A DNA stretch of 64,000 nt from Pseudocercospora fijiensis CIRAD86 (Eukaryota; Ascomycota; Dothideomycetes; Mycosphaerellales; Mycosphaerellaceae): positions 1,870,507-1,934,506 of the forward strand of contig NW_006921539.1 of NCBI RefSeq assembly GCF_000340215.1, read 5' to 3'. Below the pieces are notes generated by a model. It was not told the DNA's origin. It saw only the letters and a list, made by a program, of their open reading frames with translations, and searched no databases. The stretch's first letter is position 1. Each line of letters opens with the position of its first letter. A program made the translations under genes and the position numbers. Below are positions 44,801-56,721 of this stretch, one piece after another.

Positions 44801-47800
44801 CGAAGCGCGCTACTAGCTAACCGAGCTCGAATTGTTCGGAGTCGTCTAGGCAATTAAAAGGGCGTCTTATATAGTAGACGCAGTACTAAGGACTATCGTA
44901 GTTACCGATTATAGCGCGGTAACGGCGATAGCGAAAAAGACCTAGATCGCTACGACGGTATCTACGGCCGGATTAAACCGGAGAATAATCTAGGCCGCTA
45001 TCTATATTTCCTAATTCGCGAGCTTAGAAATTGTCTATAGACTAGGACGTAATTATATCGCCCCCGATACACTCTCCCGATTATAGGGCGTGCTCTCCCC
45101 TTAACGGGACGACGTTAACGCTAGCGGCTTAGACGAGATTCCTATAATATTAACAATGCCGTACGACCTTAAGCCTGCCTTCGAAGGCGACGGCGCGTGC
45201 GATATAAAAATCTCGAGCTAATCGCCGGACCCTACGTCTACCGCTACTACGCGTATACGTAGCCTTAACCTCCTAAATTTCAAAATGAATATCCCTACTC
45301 TTCTGCCTTTAGCCCTAGTAAATATCCTCTCCCCGTCTAGGATCGACTATAGCGAATGTTTCTTTTCGCGAACTAATAGATAGGAATACTACCGTCGCGA
45401 CGAAATACCTACCTTTTTCTATAGTATTTAAAAGGAACCTACTCTCTACGTAGAAACGGTAATGTCCCTCTCTAACGAGTTTAAGGCGAGACTTAGGAAA
45501 GTATACTAAGACGACCGACCGTAGCGGAGATTACTAGCAGTCCTTAAGTCTATCGAAGTCGTATATGCCTAGGACTAAGTAGTATAACCCGAGCAGATGT
45601 CGAATCGCTAAGTACGGAGGAGGCAGAGGCGTAAGCGCGACCGTAAAGCTAGACGGAAGAAGGCACACTCTAAGACCTAGGCAAAAGCCGCCCTAGAGAC
45701 GGGTAGGGCACCTTCGGTCTATCCGGATTAGCCTCTAGCGTATCTCCCGAAGCTAGCCTCTTTACGCTCTTCGGAAGACACCGCCGTACGTAGTATATAG
45801 TATACACTCGAAAAACCCGACGACGTCCCGATAGACCTAAAGTGCCTAGATAGGATTAGATTTTTTCGGGAAGATAGCTTGGTTTACTATATTAACCCGA
45901 CCTTATACTATTCCCGTCTATATATTCCTTTTAGCCTTACTTACGAGATCTTTAAGATAGCCTATAACCTTCGGCATTACGCGGGTTTTTAGCGCACCCT
46001 CGATCGCGTTAACGCGAGTTTCTATATCCGGCACTGTCGCCGATATTTAGAACGCTATATCGACTAGTGCTATGTATATAAGACGAATTAGCTAACGCGA
46101 TATAAGCCCTACGGGTAACTCAATCCGATAGACGCGAAGTATAGGCTCCCTATAGACGTTTAAATAGCAGACTAGATTATAGGACTCCTACCTACTAACG
46201 AAGGTTTTAATACGCTCCTTATAGTAACCTATAAGAAGTTTAAACGGGTTTTGCTCCTCCCCGGCAAATGCTAGTAGACTATAGAAACCTAGGCAGCCTA
46301 GTACCTTACGGCTATCTAAGAGCGATCTTAGCGAGTCGCTAAAGTCTTTATCTACGATCGAGACCCTAAATAGCTATCTAAATTCTTTACTATAATAATA
46401 AAGCTGCTAGGCGTATTAATCCTCGCCTCTATAGCTTACTATCTATAGATAGACGGCTAGTCCGAGCGCACAAATTAGACCGTTAAGATCGCTATACGGT
46501 ATTTTGTTACGGCAAATCTAGATATATAGTAGATAGACGTCCTTCCCTCCCTTATATCCTATTTCGGGAGTATTAAGAATACGAGCACCGGCGTCTCGCC
46601 CGATAAAATGCTTTTTAGGTTTGATTTAAACACCGACGCCTTTGTCGGGCTCCGAGAACTATAGCTAAAGGATTACGTAACGCTGCGATAGCAATTTCGG
46701 GACGTAGCCGAGGAATCTATAGCCTTCGCAGCGGTAGATATAAAGCACCGCTACGATGCTAAGTATTAGTATATGTTCTTCGAGCCGGGAGACTATACTA
46801 TACTTAGGCTATATTACGGGTATCGCGTATATAGTTAGAGCTATCGCAAATATAGCAATTAGGCTATAGGCCCTTTTAAGATTAAGAGAAGAATAGGCAA
46901 ATTAGCCTATAAATTAGAGCTACCTAAGTTAGTTAAGTTCTACCCGGTAATATCGATCGCGTAGCTCGAGCCCGTACTAAATCTAGCGAAGGACCCCTTC
47001 TTAAGACCTTATCCCCGCGTTCTAGCCCCGATAGACCTACAGTCTAAACAACCTATAATGACTCCTAAACGCGTTTTAGCTAAACGTAGCTTAAAGGGAA
47101 AGACTAAATATCTAGTAAAGTAGAAGGACGAGTAACTAATAATAAATAAATAGGTTAGAGAAGACGAAATGCGAGAAGGTAACGAATACCTAATTAAAAG
47201 GTTCGAAGACTCGCAGGTTACGGACAGACAAGTAAATTAAATAACGCCGTCTATAACGTAGAGGAAGCCGAGACATATCGCTACGAGATCGATACGACCT
47301 AGTTAAGATAGTAGTAGCGGTAACAACGTCGACGGGAACGTTAATAGACAGGTATAGCCTATACGACGCTAGCTACCGAGAGGGTAGAAGAAACTAGTAT
47401 ATATTAAAGAAAGCGACGATAAGTCTATCGGCGGCCCCTCTAGGGAGTAGTAGACCGATCCGTCTCTACTAAATGCAACCTTAAGCGAGTAGAACCCGAC
47501 TATAGGCAATAAAGCGCTGCGACCGGAATTAACTAGCTCCGATATATATCGCTACTAGACAACTCGCGACGTAGCCCCTAGCAGTACGCTAAGGGAAGGC
47601 CTAACCCTAGGTCTATCTAACGTATCTAACTAGAAAGCAGGGGAGATAAAGAAGAGGACCCTAATTCCGACGATACGACGTTTTACTAAGGATAAAATTT
47701 AGCGATAGCGCGATATCCCCGCGCCTCTAAACACCTAGGTAGGAGCCTATCGAAGAATTCTACTATCCTTGTTTACGACGCTGCAATTCCCGCTTATTAC

Positions 47801-48730
47801 GGCGAATCGGTACCTTAACCCCCGGCTATAGGTTTTCCCTCCTATAGAGGAAATCTAATAGTGTTTCCGCTAGCATTACCTCTATAGATTTAGATATAGG
47901 TTTCGAACACCGATAGACGTAGACTTCCGGGCTACCTTAGCGGAACTAATAAATTCTAGAAGTCGTTTTCCTCGCTTATCGCTTTACTTCGAAAGTTTGT
48001 TTTAAGGTTCGCGTATATACGCTACCGTTAGTCGCGTAAAAGCGCGCGGAAGCTCGGACCCTACCGCGAGGTAACCTTTTTCCGTCCTTCTTCGCGTAAT
48101 AATTACTCTATATATAACAATATACTATAAGTCGGCGGTGTACCGTTACTACTATAAGCATCTTAGTAATATCCGCACTCGATATCGACTACGCCCTACC
48201 GGCTTACCGCGCTATCTATAGCAAGCGATCCTAACCTCCTACGCTAGCGTAAGTAGAGCGGCATATTCGAGATATTACTATCGCCGCGCGACGACGACAA
48301 CCCTAGTAAAGGCTAAGGACAGCCGCGTCCTATATCTACTAATAGTAAAGAACAGTAGCCTATTACTAAGGATGATAGAGAATAGTAGCCTATTGCTAAG
48401 GAGGATAAAGAATAGTAGCCTATTGCTAAGGATAATAGAGAATAGTAGCCTATTACTAAGGAGGATAAAGAACAGTAGCCTATTGCTAAAAATAGTAAAG
48501 AATAGTAGCCTATTGCTAAGGATAATAGAGAATAGTAGCCTATTACTAAAAATAATAAAGAACAGTAGCCTATTGCTAAAAATAGTAAAGAATAGTAGCC
48601 TATTACTAAGGAAGATAAAGAACAGTAGCCTATTACTGAAAATAGTAAAGAATAGTAGCCTATTGCTAAGAAGGATAAAGGAGAATAGCCTAGTACTAAG
48701 AATAGAGAAGAACGATAGTCTATAATCGGA
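41900..48730 (+). pseudogene. Gypsy pol remnant (protease, RT, RNase H, integrase)
   Basis: Parts seen in order: a DTS protease-like site at about 42290 followed by LLGIDVITPAGF near 42530; reverse transcriptase from about 43620, with LRVVIDIRGLN, the SVIDARSMFYQ block at about 43890 and YIDN at 44080-44091 in place of YIDD; RNase H at about 44570-45080, opening LYIDVDASKEF; integrase from about 45850, with LRHYAGFQRTL and an H/C-type zinc segment, and at 46860-46960 a C-terminal IGPFKIKRRIGKLAYKLELP module. After the integrase, the same frame stays largely open to 48725 through Arg/Ser-rich sequence and a decapeptide repeat. All domains are broken by TAG/TAA codons. Confidence 0.8.
48351..48710 (+). 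repeat. Twelve-unit 30-bp tandem repeat
   Basis: Twelve consecutive 30-bp units (AATAGTAGCCTATTGCTAAG plus ten variable bases) with a partial copy before. One plus frame reads a decapeptide like NSSLLLRIIE; another reads PIAKEDKE with two TAG codons per unit. The minus strand is open too (NRLLFFTIFS-type). Confidence 0.95.
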
Positions 48731-48739
48731 AATACTAAG

Positions 48740-51700
48740 GAACAAGAACAGCCCGTAGAGGCTAGGGAGCAAGAGTAGGATACCTACGCGGACTTAGAAA
48801 GCAAGTCTAAGTCTACTAGTGCGCCCTAAGACGTCGGCGACCCGATAGAAGACGTCGTTTAGTCGACTAAAGACGATAATTATACTAGCGAAGACGACGG
48901 AGACGTCGGCGATCCGATAGAAGACGTCGTTTAGTCGATTAAAGACGATAACTACGCTAACGAAGAGGTCGACGAAGTCGTCGATAAAAAAGAAGCCGCT
49001 AAGCGAGCGCGTAAGAAGAAGAGAGACGAGAAAATAAAGAACGCCGTACTACCGCCTAGAAAAGGCGAACTTCTAAGAATCCCCTACCCGGATATAAAGC
49101 CTAATTTCTCCGATATGTTTCCCTATATCGATAGAGCCGGCCTACCCCTTAACGCTATTTTAGATATTCCGATAGCGATAGCGCGTACCCTAAACAATAT
49201 AGTCGGCCGCAATAGCTCGCTCCTCTACGAAATCGCTATAGATAAGAGGCTATACGGCGTAGAGCCCTTCTTACCCGACGCCCCGGTCTACGTATCGCGC
49301 TAGATAGCCTTTAGCGTACGGAGGAGCGAGTATACTCTTACCGGACAATTCTAGGACTTAATCGGCGCCTAAGGAGCCTACCTCTACGACACCTAATAGC
49401 ACGGTTAGGATAAGTCCGCCGAGCTATTCTATAAGACCTATAACCGTTTCGGCCGGGAGAAACTCGACGTCCTAGAACAAAAGCTTATAAAGGAGGGCGA
49501 AGTTAACCGCAAAGCCTTAGTCTATCGTAAGTAGGCTAAAGAAGAGGGTTAGAAGGTAAAGCTACCCGTTAAGGCTCTATAGATTAAAACCGAGACCGAC
49601 GACTAGGAGGCCGCCCGCCTTAACTAGGTTAAGAAGGCTTAGACTAAGCAAGCAAAGTAGTATAAGAGAAAATTCAAAGGCCGTAATAAGGAGCTAGGGC
49701 TCGATATCTGCAACTACTACGAGTAGGCAGATTTAAAGAACTTCGTCGATAAGTATAATTTCGACGCCGACGAAGACAAGCCTACGGATACCTAGAAGAA
49801 CGCCATTTTAGGCGCTCGCGCTACGATACGAACGTCCGACAGCTAAAGCATCTTACCTAAAGGATTGCGCCGATACCTTGCGTCTATCTAGCCTTATTAT
49901 TTCGACCTGCTTCTATATAAAAACGCGCTCGTCGACTCCGATAACGTATACGGATCTATTAAGTATACTAACTAGAAGCATATCCCGGCCGGAGAGCCGC
50001 CTAAAGCAATCTATAAGAAGACCGGCGAGCTCTATCCTCTATAATAGATACAGAATTACGAAGAAGGCCTAGCGAACCCGAAGTTTAGCGTAGACGCCCG
50101 TTCGTAGGAGTAAGCTATAGCGGGCGAACCTCTCGTCTACGATATTAAATACGACACTTTTAGTAGCGACGACTCTATCCTATACGAGGTACGTAAGCCG
50201 GAGGATATCGCGATGCCTATATACAAGGTTCTATTCTATAGCCGAAACGCGAAATACGCCGACCTCTTTAAGGAGCTCTATTAGGAGAAGATGTCTAAAA
50301 CGGCGCTAGCCTACGTCGCCCTAGTATACTAGACAACCGAAGGCTAGACCTGCCTTAAGACATACAAGGAGGCTAAAAACTACTTTATCGGACTTTTCTC
50401 CGATAGTATTAGCCTACTACTAAACGCCGAAAGCGAGCCTAGTAGGATCGCGGAGCACCTTAAGGCTATCTTCGATATAACCAGTAAGGAGTGCCCCGAT
50501 ACCCTAGACTAGTCGAAGCCCGCCGTACTTAAGGGTAAGCTCCTATTAATATAGCGATCTACGTATATATAGCTAATCGCCGAACTCGCTAAGAATTAGA
50601 TATAGCAGTTAGCCTAGGGCGACATCGAATAAGATTTCCGCCGCATAATCTAAAATTTCTAGCTATAGCTAGGACGGTTCCCTCTAGGCCTACGCGCGTT
50701 GCTAATAGACTTAATATTCAGTCTCGTACCGGCTACTAAGGGCCTTATCTTCTAGGACATTCCCGTAAGCTACTATACGCTAAAATCCCGAGAGGTAACA
50801 CTCGATAGAGGCGTACGGCTAGAGACACTACCCTTCCCTTTATATATAAAGGAAAAGGAGAAGCTTAAAGCTAAAGTATTAAAGAAATTAGACGCAATCG
50901 AGTAGAAGCACCGCGAGGAGAAGAAAGCTAGCGAGGCCGCCGTAAAGGCCGCTAAAGTAGAAGCAAAAGCGGCTAAGCGCAAACTACTAGCGGCTACTAC
51001 TAAGAAGCGTAAAGCACCTACCGCCGACGAGGCGCCGACTCTAAAGAAGCTAAAATCTATAATAGCAACTACGACTATAGTAGCTAAATCTCCGTACGTA
51101 AAGGCAAAGCGGATTGCCGCCGCTAAAGACGAAGCTACGTAGACTACTACGTAGGACCCTTCGTCTACCTAGCTAGAATAGTTAGGTACTAGCAAAGCCT
51201 CTAGTAAGGGGAAATTAGCTAAGAAGGCTAAGACAAGTAGCGCGGATCCTCCGATCGACGCGCGCGACCGGGACCCTTCGTCTACCTAGCTAGAATAGTT
51301 AGGTACTAGCAAAGCCTCTAGTAAGCGAAAATTAGCTAGGAAGGCTAAGATAAGTACCGCGGATCCTCCGATCGACGCGCGCGACCCGCCTACGCTAGGA
51401 GACAGCGGTATTACTCTAAGGGGCCTCTTTATAGACCTAACGTTCCGGCTTCTATTCGGGCGCTATAGATTTATACGCCTATTCGACGTTTTACGTAAGG
51501 CTTATAGCGGCCGAACCCTCTACGGCGACGGTCTACGTCTATCTAAGACCTAGGAAATGGATTTCGTTCGTCGCGTAGCGAGCATAACGGAACTTATAAT
51601 AGAGGTAGGATACGTAATTATCGCAATGTTCCCTAACTAAGAGTAGTAATAGTATCTAAACTATATCGCGGAGATAGCGAGGAAGTTTAACTATAACTAC

Positions 51701-53340
51701 TTTAACGCCTACTTCGATGCTATAGAGCTAGCTAAGAAGATACGATCGTTTATAGCGGAATTAAAAAACGACGAAGTCTTTCCCTAAGAGGAATATCTTC
51801 GGGATATTCCCGCATCCGAGAAAGCCGTAGATATAAAGATTTTCGGCGACTAGTCGGTATATATACTTAGCTATTCCCTATAATAGATTAAGGAAGCAGT
51901 CGAAGGCGGTTAGACCGACCTCCTAGCCCCGATAGACGATTTCCTAATAGCGGCAGTTCCTATACTGCTAAAGGCGGCGGTATTGCGGCACTAGATATAG
52001 GCAGTTATTCTCCTACGTATTAATAATAAGACTAGAAAAATCCTTTACGTCGGACACTATAAGCACGACAAGCAAGCTAAGTAGTTAATCCGCTTCCTAG
52101 GTAGGGAACTTAAAGACAACGCTAGTTAGGTAGGCGTCCCTAATAGGCGCGGCTATGTTATATCTACTAAGGAGATACCCGCTATGCCTCAATCCGACCC
52201 CCGTAAGATAGCGAGTATAAGAATCTTAGTAGGACTAGATAGCTTAGACGGAGGCAAAGCGGGTACCCCTAGCGCTACTATAGTCGTTATCCCTACGGCT
52301 AGCATCCCTAGCGCTGCTATAGTCGCTAACCCTATAGCTACCGCCGCTACCTCCGGCGCCGCCGACAACGACATCGCTATTGCTACTAACCCTGTATCTA
52401 TCGCTAATATAGACAAGAGCAAATCCTAACTCCCTATCGACATCCTCCGCGATAAAGGCTAGAGTAGCTTATTCGTCTAGATCGCCCTAGTAGAGCTTAC
52501 TAGGAAATAGTAGCTAGGAAGCGAGCCGGAAGAGTTATAAATGTTCGTAGGAGTCCTCGCCTATATAGTCGTAGCAGCAACAAAGGAATAGAATTACGTT
52601 AAGGACGGGGAGTCTCGCGAGTAGTTATTAGAAGACGAGAGAGCCTTATACGACTACGCTATGTCTATCGCAAAGAAATTCCTCTAAGCCTATAACGTCC
52701 TTCCCGAGGAAATTCGCGACGACATTGTAGCCTATACTAAAGACAATATCGACTAGGATAACGAGAATTTAGAAGAATAGAACGGAAAGCTTACCGATAC
52801 GGAGGACGTTGTTAACTACGTACTAGAACTCTCCTATTTCTAGAATACGGACGGTATAGTTAAGGAAGACGTAGAATAGTCTACCCTTCGTCTACTATAG
52901 GCGATAGACGCGATCTAACGCTCTAACACTAAAGCTAATTCCGAGAAAGCCGCGATTCGGGCGATATAGGAATTGCTATAGGACTAGGCTACTAGACTTA
53001 CCTACGACTCCCTTACGGATATTATAGCCGAGCTCGCTAGATTAATCTAGTTAGGAAAAGAGGAAGACCGCGCCCGTATCGGTATATTTATCGCTACCGC
53101 CTTTAACGCCCTATACGTTATATATAGGAAGAATGCTATTAGATTCCTAGAGCGCTAGGCAGCGGCTAAAGGCTTAGAATTAGTAACCTAAAACTACTCG
53201 ATTATAGCCGAGCAGGCGACGCGCAACGCGTAAGTTATTAAAACCTAGACGGAGACTCTATAGTAGACGACGGTTAGTCTATTAAGTATAGTTAGCATAC
53301 CTATACGAGAATACGACAGTATTATAAGTCTATTATAGGT
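48740..53340 (+). pseudogene. Extra long ORF downstream of Gypsy pol
   Basis: A different frame from pol is continuous for about 4.6 kb if TAG is read as Gln; open pieces in this frame include 49115-49303 and 52184-52429. The predicted protein of about 1,500 residues begins acidic with a duplicated GDPIEDVVQS segment (48830-48960). A middle part has MFPYIDRAGLPLNAILD and later CNYYEQADLKNF. A very basic Lys/Ala-rich stretch follows (about 50850-51060). Near 51150-51390 a 38-residue segment beginning DPSSTQLEQLGTSKASSK is repeated twice. The last kilobase is Ala/Ile-rich then helical. I recognise no domain. It ends just before the purine tract of the right LTR. Confidence 0.55.
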
Positions 53341-53381
53341 ATAGTCTACGTAGTCGCGGACATTTCGCGACCGGGGGATTT

Positions 53382-53511
53382 TGTTACGAAGCTAGGAGGG
53401 AAGGGACACCTAGGCGGCTACTACTAGCCGCCTTATAGGCATACTTCCTCCGTAGCTAGATAGACATAATATAAATTAACACACTTTAAAACCACGTTTC
53501 GAACTATAATA
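53382..53511 (+). repeat. Right LTR of Gypsy element
   Basis: 130 bp, same length as the left LTR, preceded by a purine tract and followed by the AGGCC duplication. Confidence 0.95.
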
Positions 53512-54170
53512 AGGCCTTTCTTAGCACTTCTATCGCATCCGCGACGATAAGATAGTCGATCTAGTAGTACGCGATAGCTATATACGCGGCTTCCTTCGTA
53601 AGGTTAAGAACACGTTATATAGCCTTGCTAACTACTTAATTACTAACTACTACGAGAGCGGCGCCCCCGAGGTTACTTTTATAGGTAAGCGGCCGCGGTA
53701 GTAGACCTTATACCCTCTAGCGCAACCGACGACTCTAACTCGACTAACAATAATAACCTCCTTCCGAGCGCTAGCTATAGCGCGGCCGCCGCGATAGCGA
53801 CCTTAATAGCGTATTAATCGCGCTCTATTATCGTTACTAATATGCCCTTACTTCGAGCCGCCGCTAGCCTTCCGTCTATTACCTTACAAACGCGACCGCG
53901 CGTCGTTACTAGATATATAGTCGGTATAGCCTATAGATATAGACTTAGTTAAAGAGGTAGATTTAATAGGCGCCGATATGCCTAAAGCGGCGAATACGTC
54001 CTTTATCGACCTTATAACGCCTTAGCGGCCGTTACGAGTTATAGACCTTAGATTAGAGGCATTAGTAGCTTCTTAGTTTAACTAGATAGATAACGACGAC
54101 GCTATACGTAAGATATAGGGCAAGAGAAGGACTTCTAATAGATATAGCGATAGTAGCAAGAGGTAGAGAT

Positions 54171-54288
54171 AATATAGCGATAGCAAGGTGCTTAATATAG
54201 CGATAGTAAGGTGCTTAATATAGCGATAGCAAGGTGCTTAATATAGCGATAGCAAGGTGCTTAATATAGCGATAGTAACAAGGTAGTT
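54171..54288. repeat. 23-bp tandem repeat at right end of transposon island
   Basis: About five units of AATATAGCGATAGCAAGGTG plus CTT, ending in a diverged copy. It follows the last MULE coding remnant. Confidence 0.9.
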
Positions 54289-54330
54289 AATATAGCGACA
54301 GCAATAGCGACTAATTAGGCAAGCCGTAGT

Positions 54331-55112
54331 GCTAAGAACACTCTCCTTCTTAACCCTAATCGTCACCTTAGCTAAGGCCGTTATAATCCGAAACAGGTTA
54401 TACCGCTATATTGGGAACCTGCCTGCAAACTTTGGTGGCGCTCGCCCAAAAGAATGGTACGCTAAATTTCTGGGACATACAAGCACATCTGACTACGGGG
54501 CGCACGATTGGCGTCTGTGATGTAGTTCTAGTTGCTGGCTCAACAATTCCCACCTGGCAGCAGATAGCCTCTGACTCAACAGCAGTACCGTCCTCAACGC
54601 GGCATGTAGTGTGTTTGGTTTGGTAACGAGGCTGTCTCGGATAGTCAGAATGGTACGGTCGTCGGATAGTCAGAATGGTACGGTCGTCGGATAGTCAGAA
54701 TGGTACGGTTGTCGGATGGTCAGGATGGTACGGGATCCGGAGGGTTGAAGTTAACCTAAGGCGCGGGTCGGCAAAAGAGCCTCAGTCTCAGTTGTGCGGC
54801 GAAGAGAGATCCAGTAAGTATCTATCGCCCGAGATCAGCATGTTCGTCGGCGAGCATGTCTCACATGCTTCGCGATCGTTGAAGTTAAACGTTTTGAACG
54901 TGTCGCATGGTGATGCCATCATTGAATAGAAGAATTTGAACATTGTGCTCAGGAACATTGATTAGCTCGTTCCAGAGAATCTTGAATCTATCTGTTTGAA
55001 AACATGTTCTCGTGTCTGAGAAATTGGGACTGCGAGTGTATAGTCGTTCATACGAAATTTCGCTCTAACGCGATCGATGCAACCTTCCAACACCGTGACA
55101 TGCCTTTCGCGC
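54331..55112. other. Intergenic stretch with a 25-bp tandem repeat
   Basis: Transition from RIP-like to normal sequence. Units of 25 bp (GGATAGTCAGAATGGTACGG plus TCGTC) lie at 54639-54663, 54664-54688 and 54689-54713, with a diverged fourth copy to about 54735. No gene seen. Confidence 0.8.
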
Positions 55113-56087
55113 TTAATAGACCGTGACCGGAGTTGTATGAGAATATCGCGTATGTGTAGGATATGAGTGCGTCTTGTGAGTCTTGGTTGTGTGATGCTTG
55201 CGAGTTTTGGTTGTGTGATGTTTGCGAGTTGAATGAGTAGGATAAGAGATGGGCGTATGTGGCTTGTCTGGCTGCGACTTCGTCGTTGTGCATGTGGTCG
55301 ACAAAGTCGTTGGTGTCGGTGTTGGGTGAGGATATGGATGTGGAGGTGGTTGGGTCGGCTTGTGGGGCTTGTGCGTCTTTTGGGTTTTGTGAGGCTTCTT
55401 TGGATGAGGCTTCTTGTGATGAGTCTTCTTGGGCTTGTGCGGCTTCTTGTGATGCTTCTTGGTCGGCGTAGGTTGGTGATGCTTGCCCCCGTTGTAACCG
55501 TTAGGACGATGTTCGCGGCCACCATCCCACTTGTTGCCTCCATGCTCCCTCACCCCATCCTCATGATGCGGTTGTTCCTTACCCTGCTGCTGTCCCCATC
55601 TCCACCAGCTCTGGCGGCCGCCTCGGTCGTTCTGATAACGACCGGGAAGTCCCCACGCTTCTGCCTCTGCCTCTGCAGCGGCAGCAGGCTCCGGCTCTGG
55701 TGCAGCATCACGAGCTCGAAGACCTGGCTTATGACCTTGTACGGCTGCGCAGAATTGGTCGGTATGCGCAATGGCATCTAAATCTGGTAAGTACGAGATC
55801 AGGATCTGACCGTTGCACATCAAAGCTCACATTCTTGATCCTCTTCTTCACAATTGACCTCAATGCATGCACGCAGGTCAGACTGGAAGCCCCTAGACTC
55901 GCAGATACAAGCTGTATCCGCAGAGGAACATAATGAATTGTCGATTGCGTCGCCCACGCATGTGCTCTATACCGAATTGTTAGCGTTAATCTCCAATGCC
56001 ATTGACTTCAATACCTACTGCACATTCTGGGATGAATGATGATCGGACGGCCACACCAAGCAAGAAGAGGAGTGATAGTGTCTGCAT
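55113..56087 (-). CDS. CFEM-domain secreted protein with His/Lys/Pro/Thr-rich tail
   Basis: Three minus-strand exons, 56087-56019, 55966-55831 and 55783-55113, give about 291 residues. Introns are 55967-56018 (GTAGGT, GCTAAC, TATAG) and 55784-55830 (GTGAGC..CCAG, 47 bp). Exon 1 encodes a signal peptide, MQTLSLLFLLGVAVRS. Exons 1 and 2 join as PECASTCVGDAIDNSLC, then ADTACICESRGF, RACIEVNC and, in exon 3, TDQFC. The eight cysteines and the Asp before C-I-C are the CFEM pattern. CFEM proteins bind haem or sit in the fungal wall and some act in host contact. From about residue 90 the tail is Ala/Glu-rich, Gly/Trp/Gln-rich and then about 120 residues of His/Lys/Pro/Thr repeats. No GPI-type C-terminus is evident. 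Confidence 0.85.
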
Positions 56088-56721
56088 GTTGTACGTGTAC
56101 AAACAGCACGCAAGCCAGTGAATGAGCGAGCGTCGACTTAGTGAATGACCGTGGAAAAGAAAGAGACTGTTCAGCGAACCTTCACCGGATATGTCGAGCA
56201 ATAATAAGGTTTCTCACTTCGGTTCACAGATTGCCGTTTTGGGAATCATGTGAAAGGTAATCTCCTTAGCCGAGTCGGGCTTGATTAGGAGCGGCTGCAC
56301 TAACTCAGCACAGTGGGTATGGCGTTGAAGCGTGCGGGATGTGTTTTATTTGTCCGGAGCACACGATCGTGTGAGCCTGCTAGAGCGAAGCCATGACCAT
56401 TTCTAGCAACGCCGTGCAGCCGCATGATTCAAAGTGCTTGGCTGCTGAAGCGGCTTTCACAGTCGTCAACGGGTCTGACAACTACCACACATTCTTGCCG
56501 TCCCGTAGCTGAGCCGCCCAGGAAGCGATCTCGTCATGCTGCCACGTTCGGATCCAGCTCCACTTTGCCCTACTGAATCAGGCCACCGAGTCGGCCCGTA
56601 CATGTATCTTCCGCACGTTGCTTTTGTCGAATGCACGGAACCACGAGATCAGAAGAACGGGGGTGGGATAAGGCTTATGCATTCGTTGACCACACGCCTA
56701 GCTAATGGGAACAGACATGCC
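56088..56721. other. Intergenic stretch
   Basis: Between the CFEM gene's start and the 3' end of the second acyltransferase, both on the minus strand. No gene seen. Confidence 0.6.

Larger units (their letters stand above)
38285..53511 (+). mobile_element. Ty3/Gypsy LTR retrotransposon, RIP-degraded, about 15.2 kb
   Basis: Two 130-bp LTRs (38285-38414 and 53382-53511) are flanked by a 5-bp target duplication AGGCC (38280-38284, 53512-53516). The right LTR starts TGTTACG and ends TATAATA; the left starts TATTACG and ends TATAACA, so the original termini were TGTTA..TAACA. The order gag, protease, reverse transcriptase, RNase H, integrase defines Ty3/Gypsy (Metaviridae). A GGGGGATTT purine tract sits directly before the right LTR. 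The primer-binding site should follow 38414, but only 15 bp remain before the assembly gap. All frames carry TAG/TAA stops. It sits inside the MULE reading frame. Confidence 0.95.
34650..54330 (+). mobile_element. Mutator-like (MULE) element split by a Gypsy retrotransposon
   Basis: RIP-like sequence begins near 34650 and ends near 54330. Plus-strand remnants at about 36.8-38.28 kb read as a MULE transposase: a DTTY-like core around 37.17 kb, then FPKKQYL, and a SWIM-type zinc finger at about 38000-38070 (Y-C-N-C..LPC-Y-Y, where the final His is Tyr, as a CpA to TpA change would produce). The frame YYNEAIEG at 38262-38284 continues after the inserted Gypsy element, beginning LS..HFYRIRDDKIVDLV at 53517, to about 54150. 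Terminal inverted repeats were not found, so the outer borders are approximate. A 16-bp repeat (CTCCCTACGGTTATAT-type) lies at about 34859-34918. Confidence 0.6.

Noticed and set aside
48278..48772. Minus-strand frame of 164 codons with repeated NRLLFFTIFS units; also considered as a CRISPR-like array
   Set aside because: A product of the 30-bp tandem repeat in a degraded retrotransposon; units are contiguous without unique spacers and this is a fungal genome.
52184..52429. Ala/Ile-rich open frames on both strands as separate genes
   Set aside because: The plus frame is a piece of the extra Gypsy ORF and the minus frame its complement.
55233..55781. Plus-strand frame of 182 codons rich in Trp/Leu/Arg
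   Set aside because: Complement of the CFEM protein's repetitive tail; no independent support.
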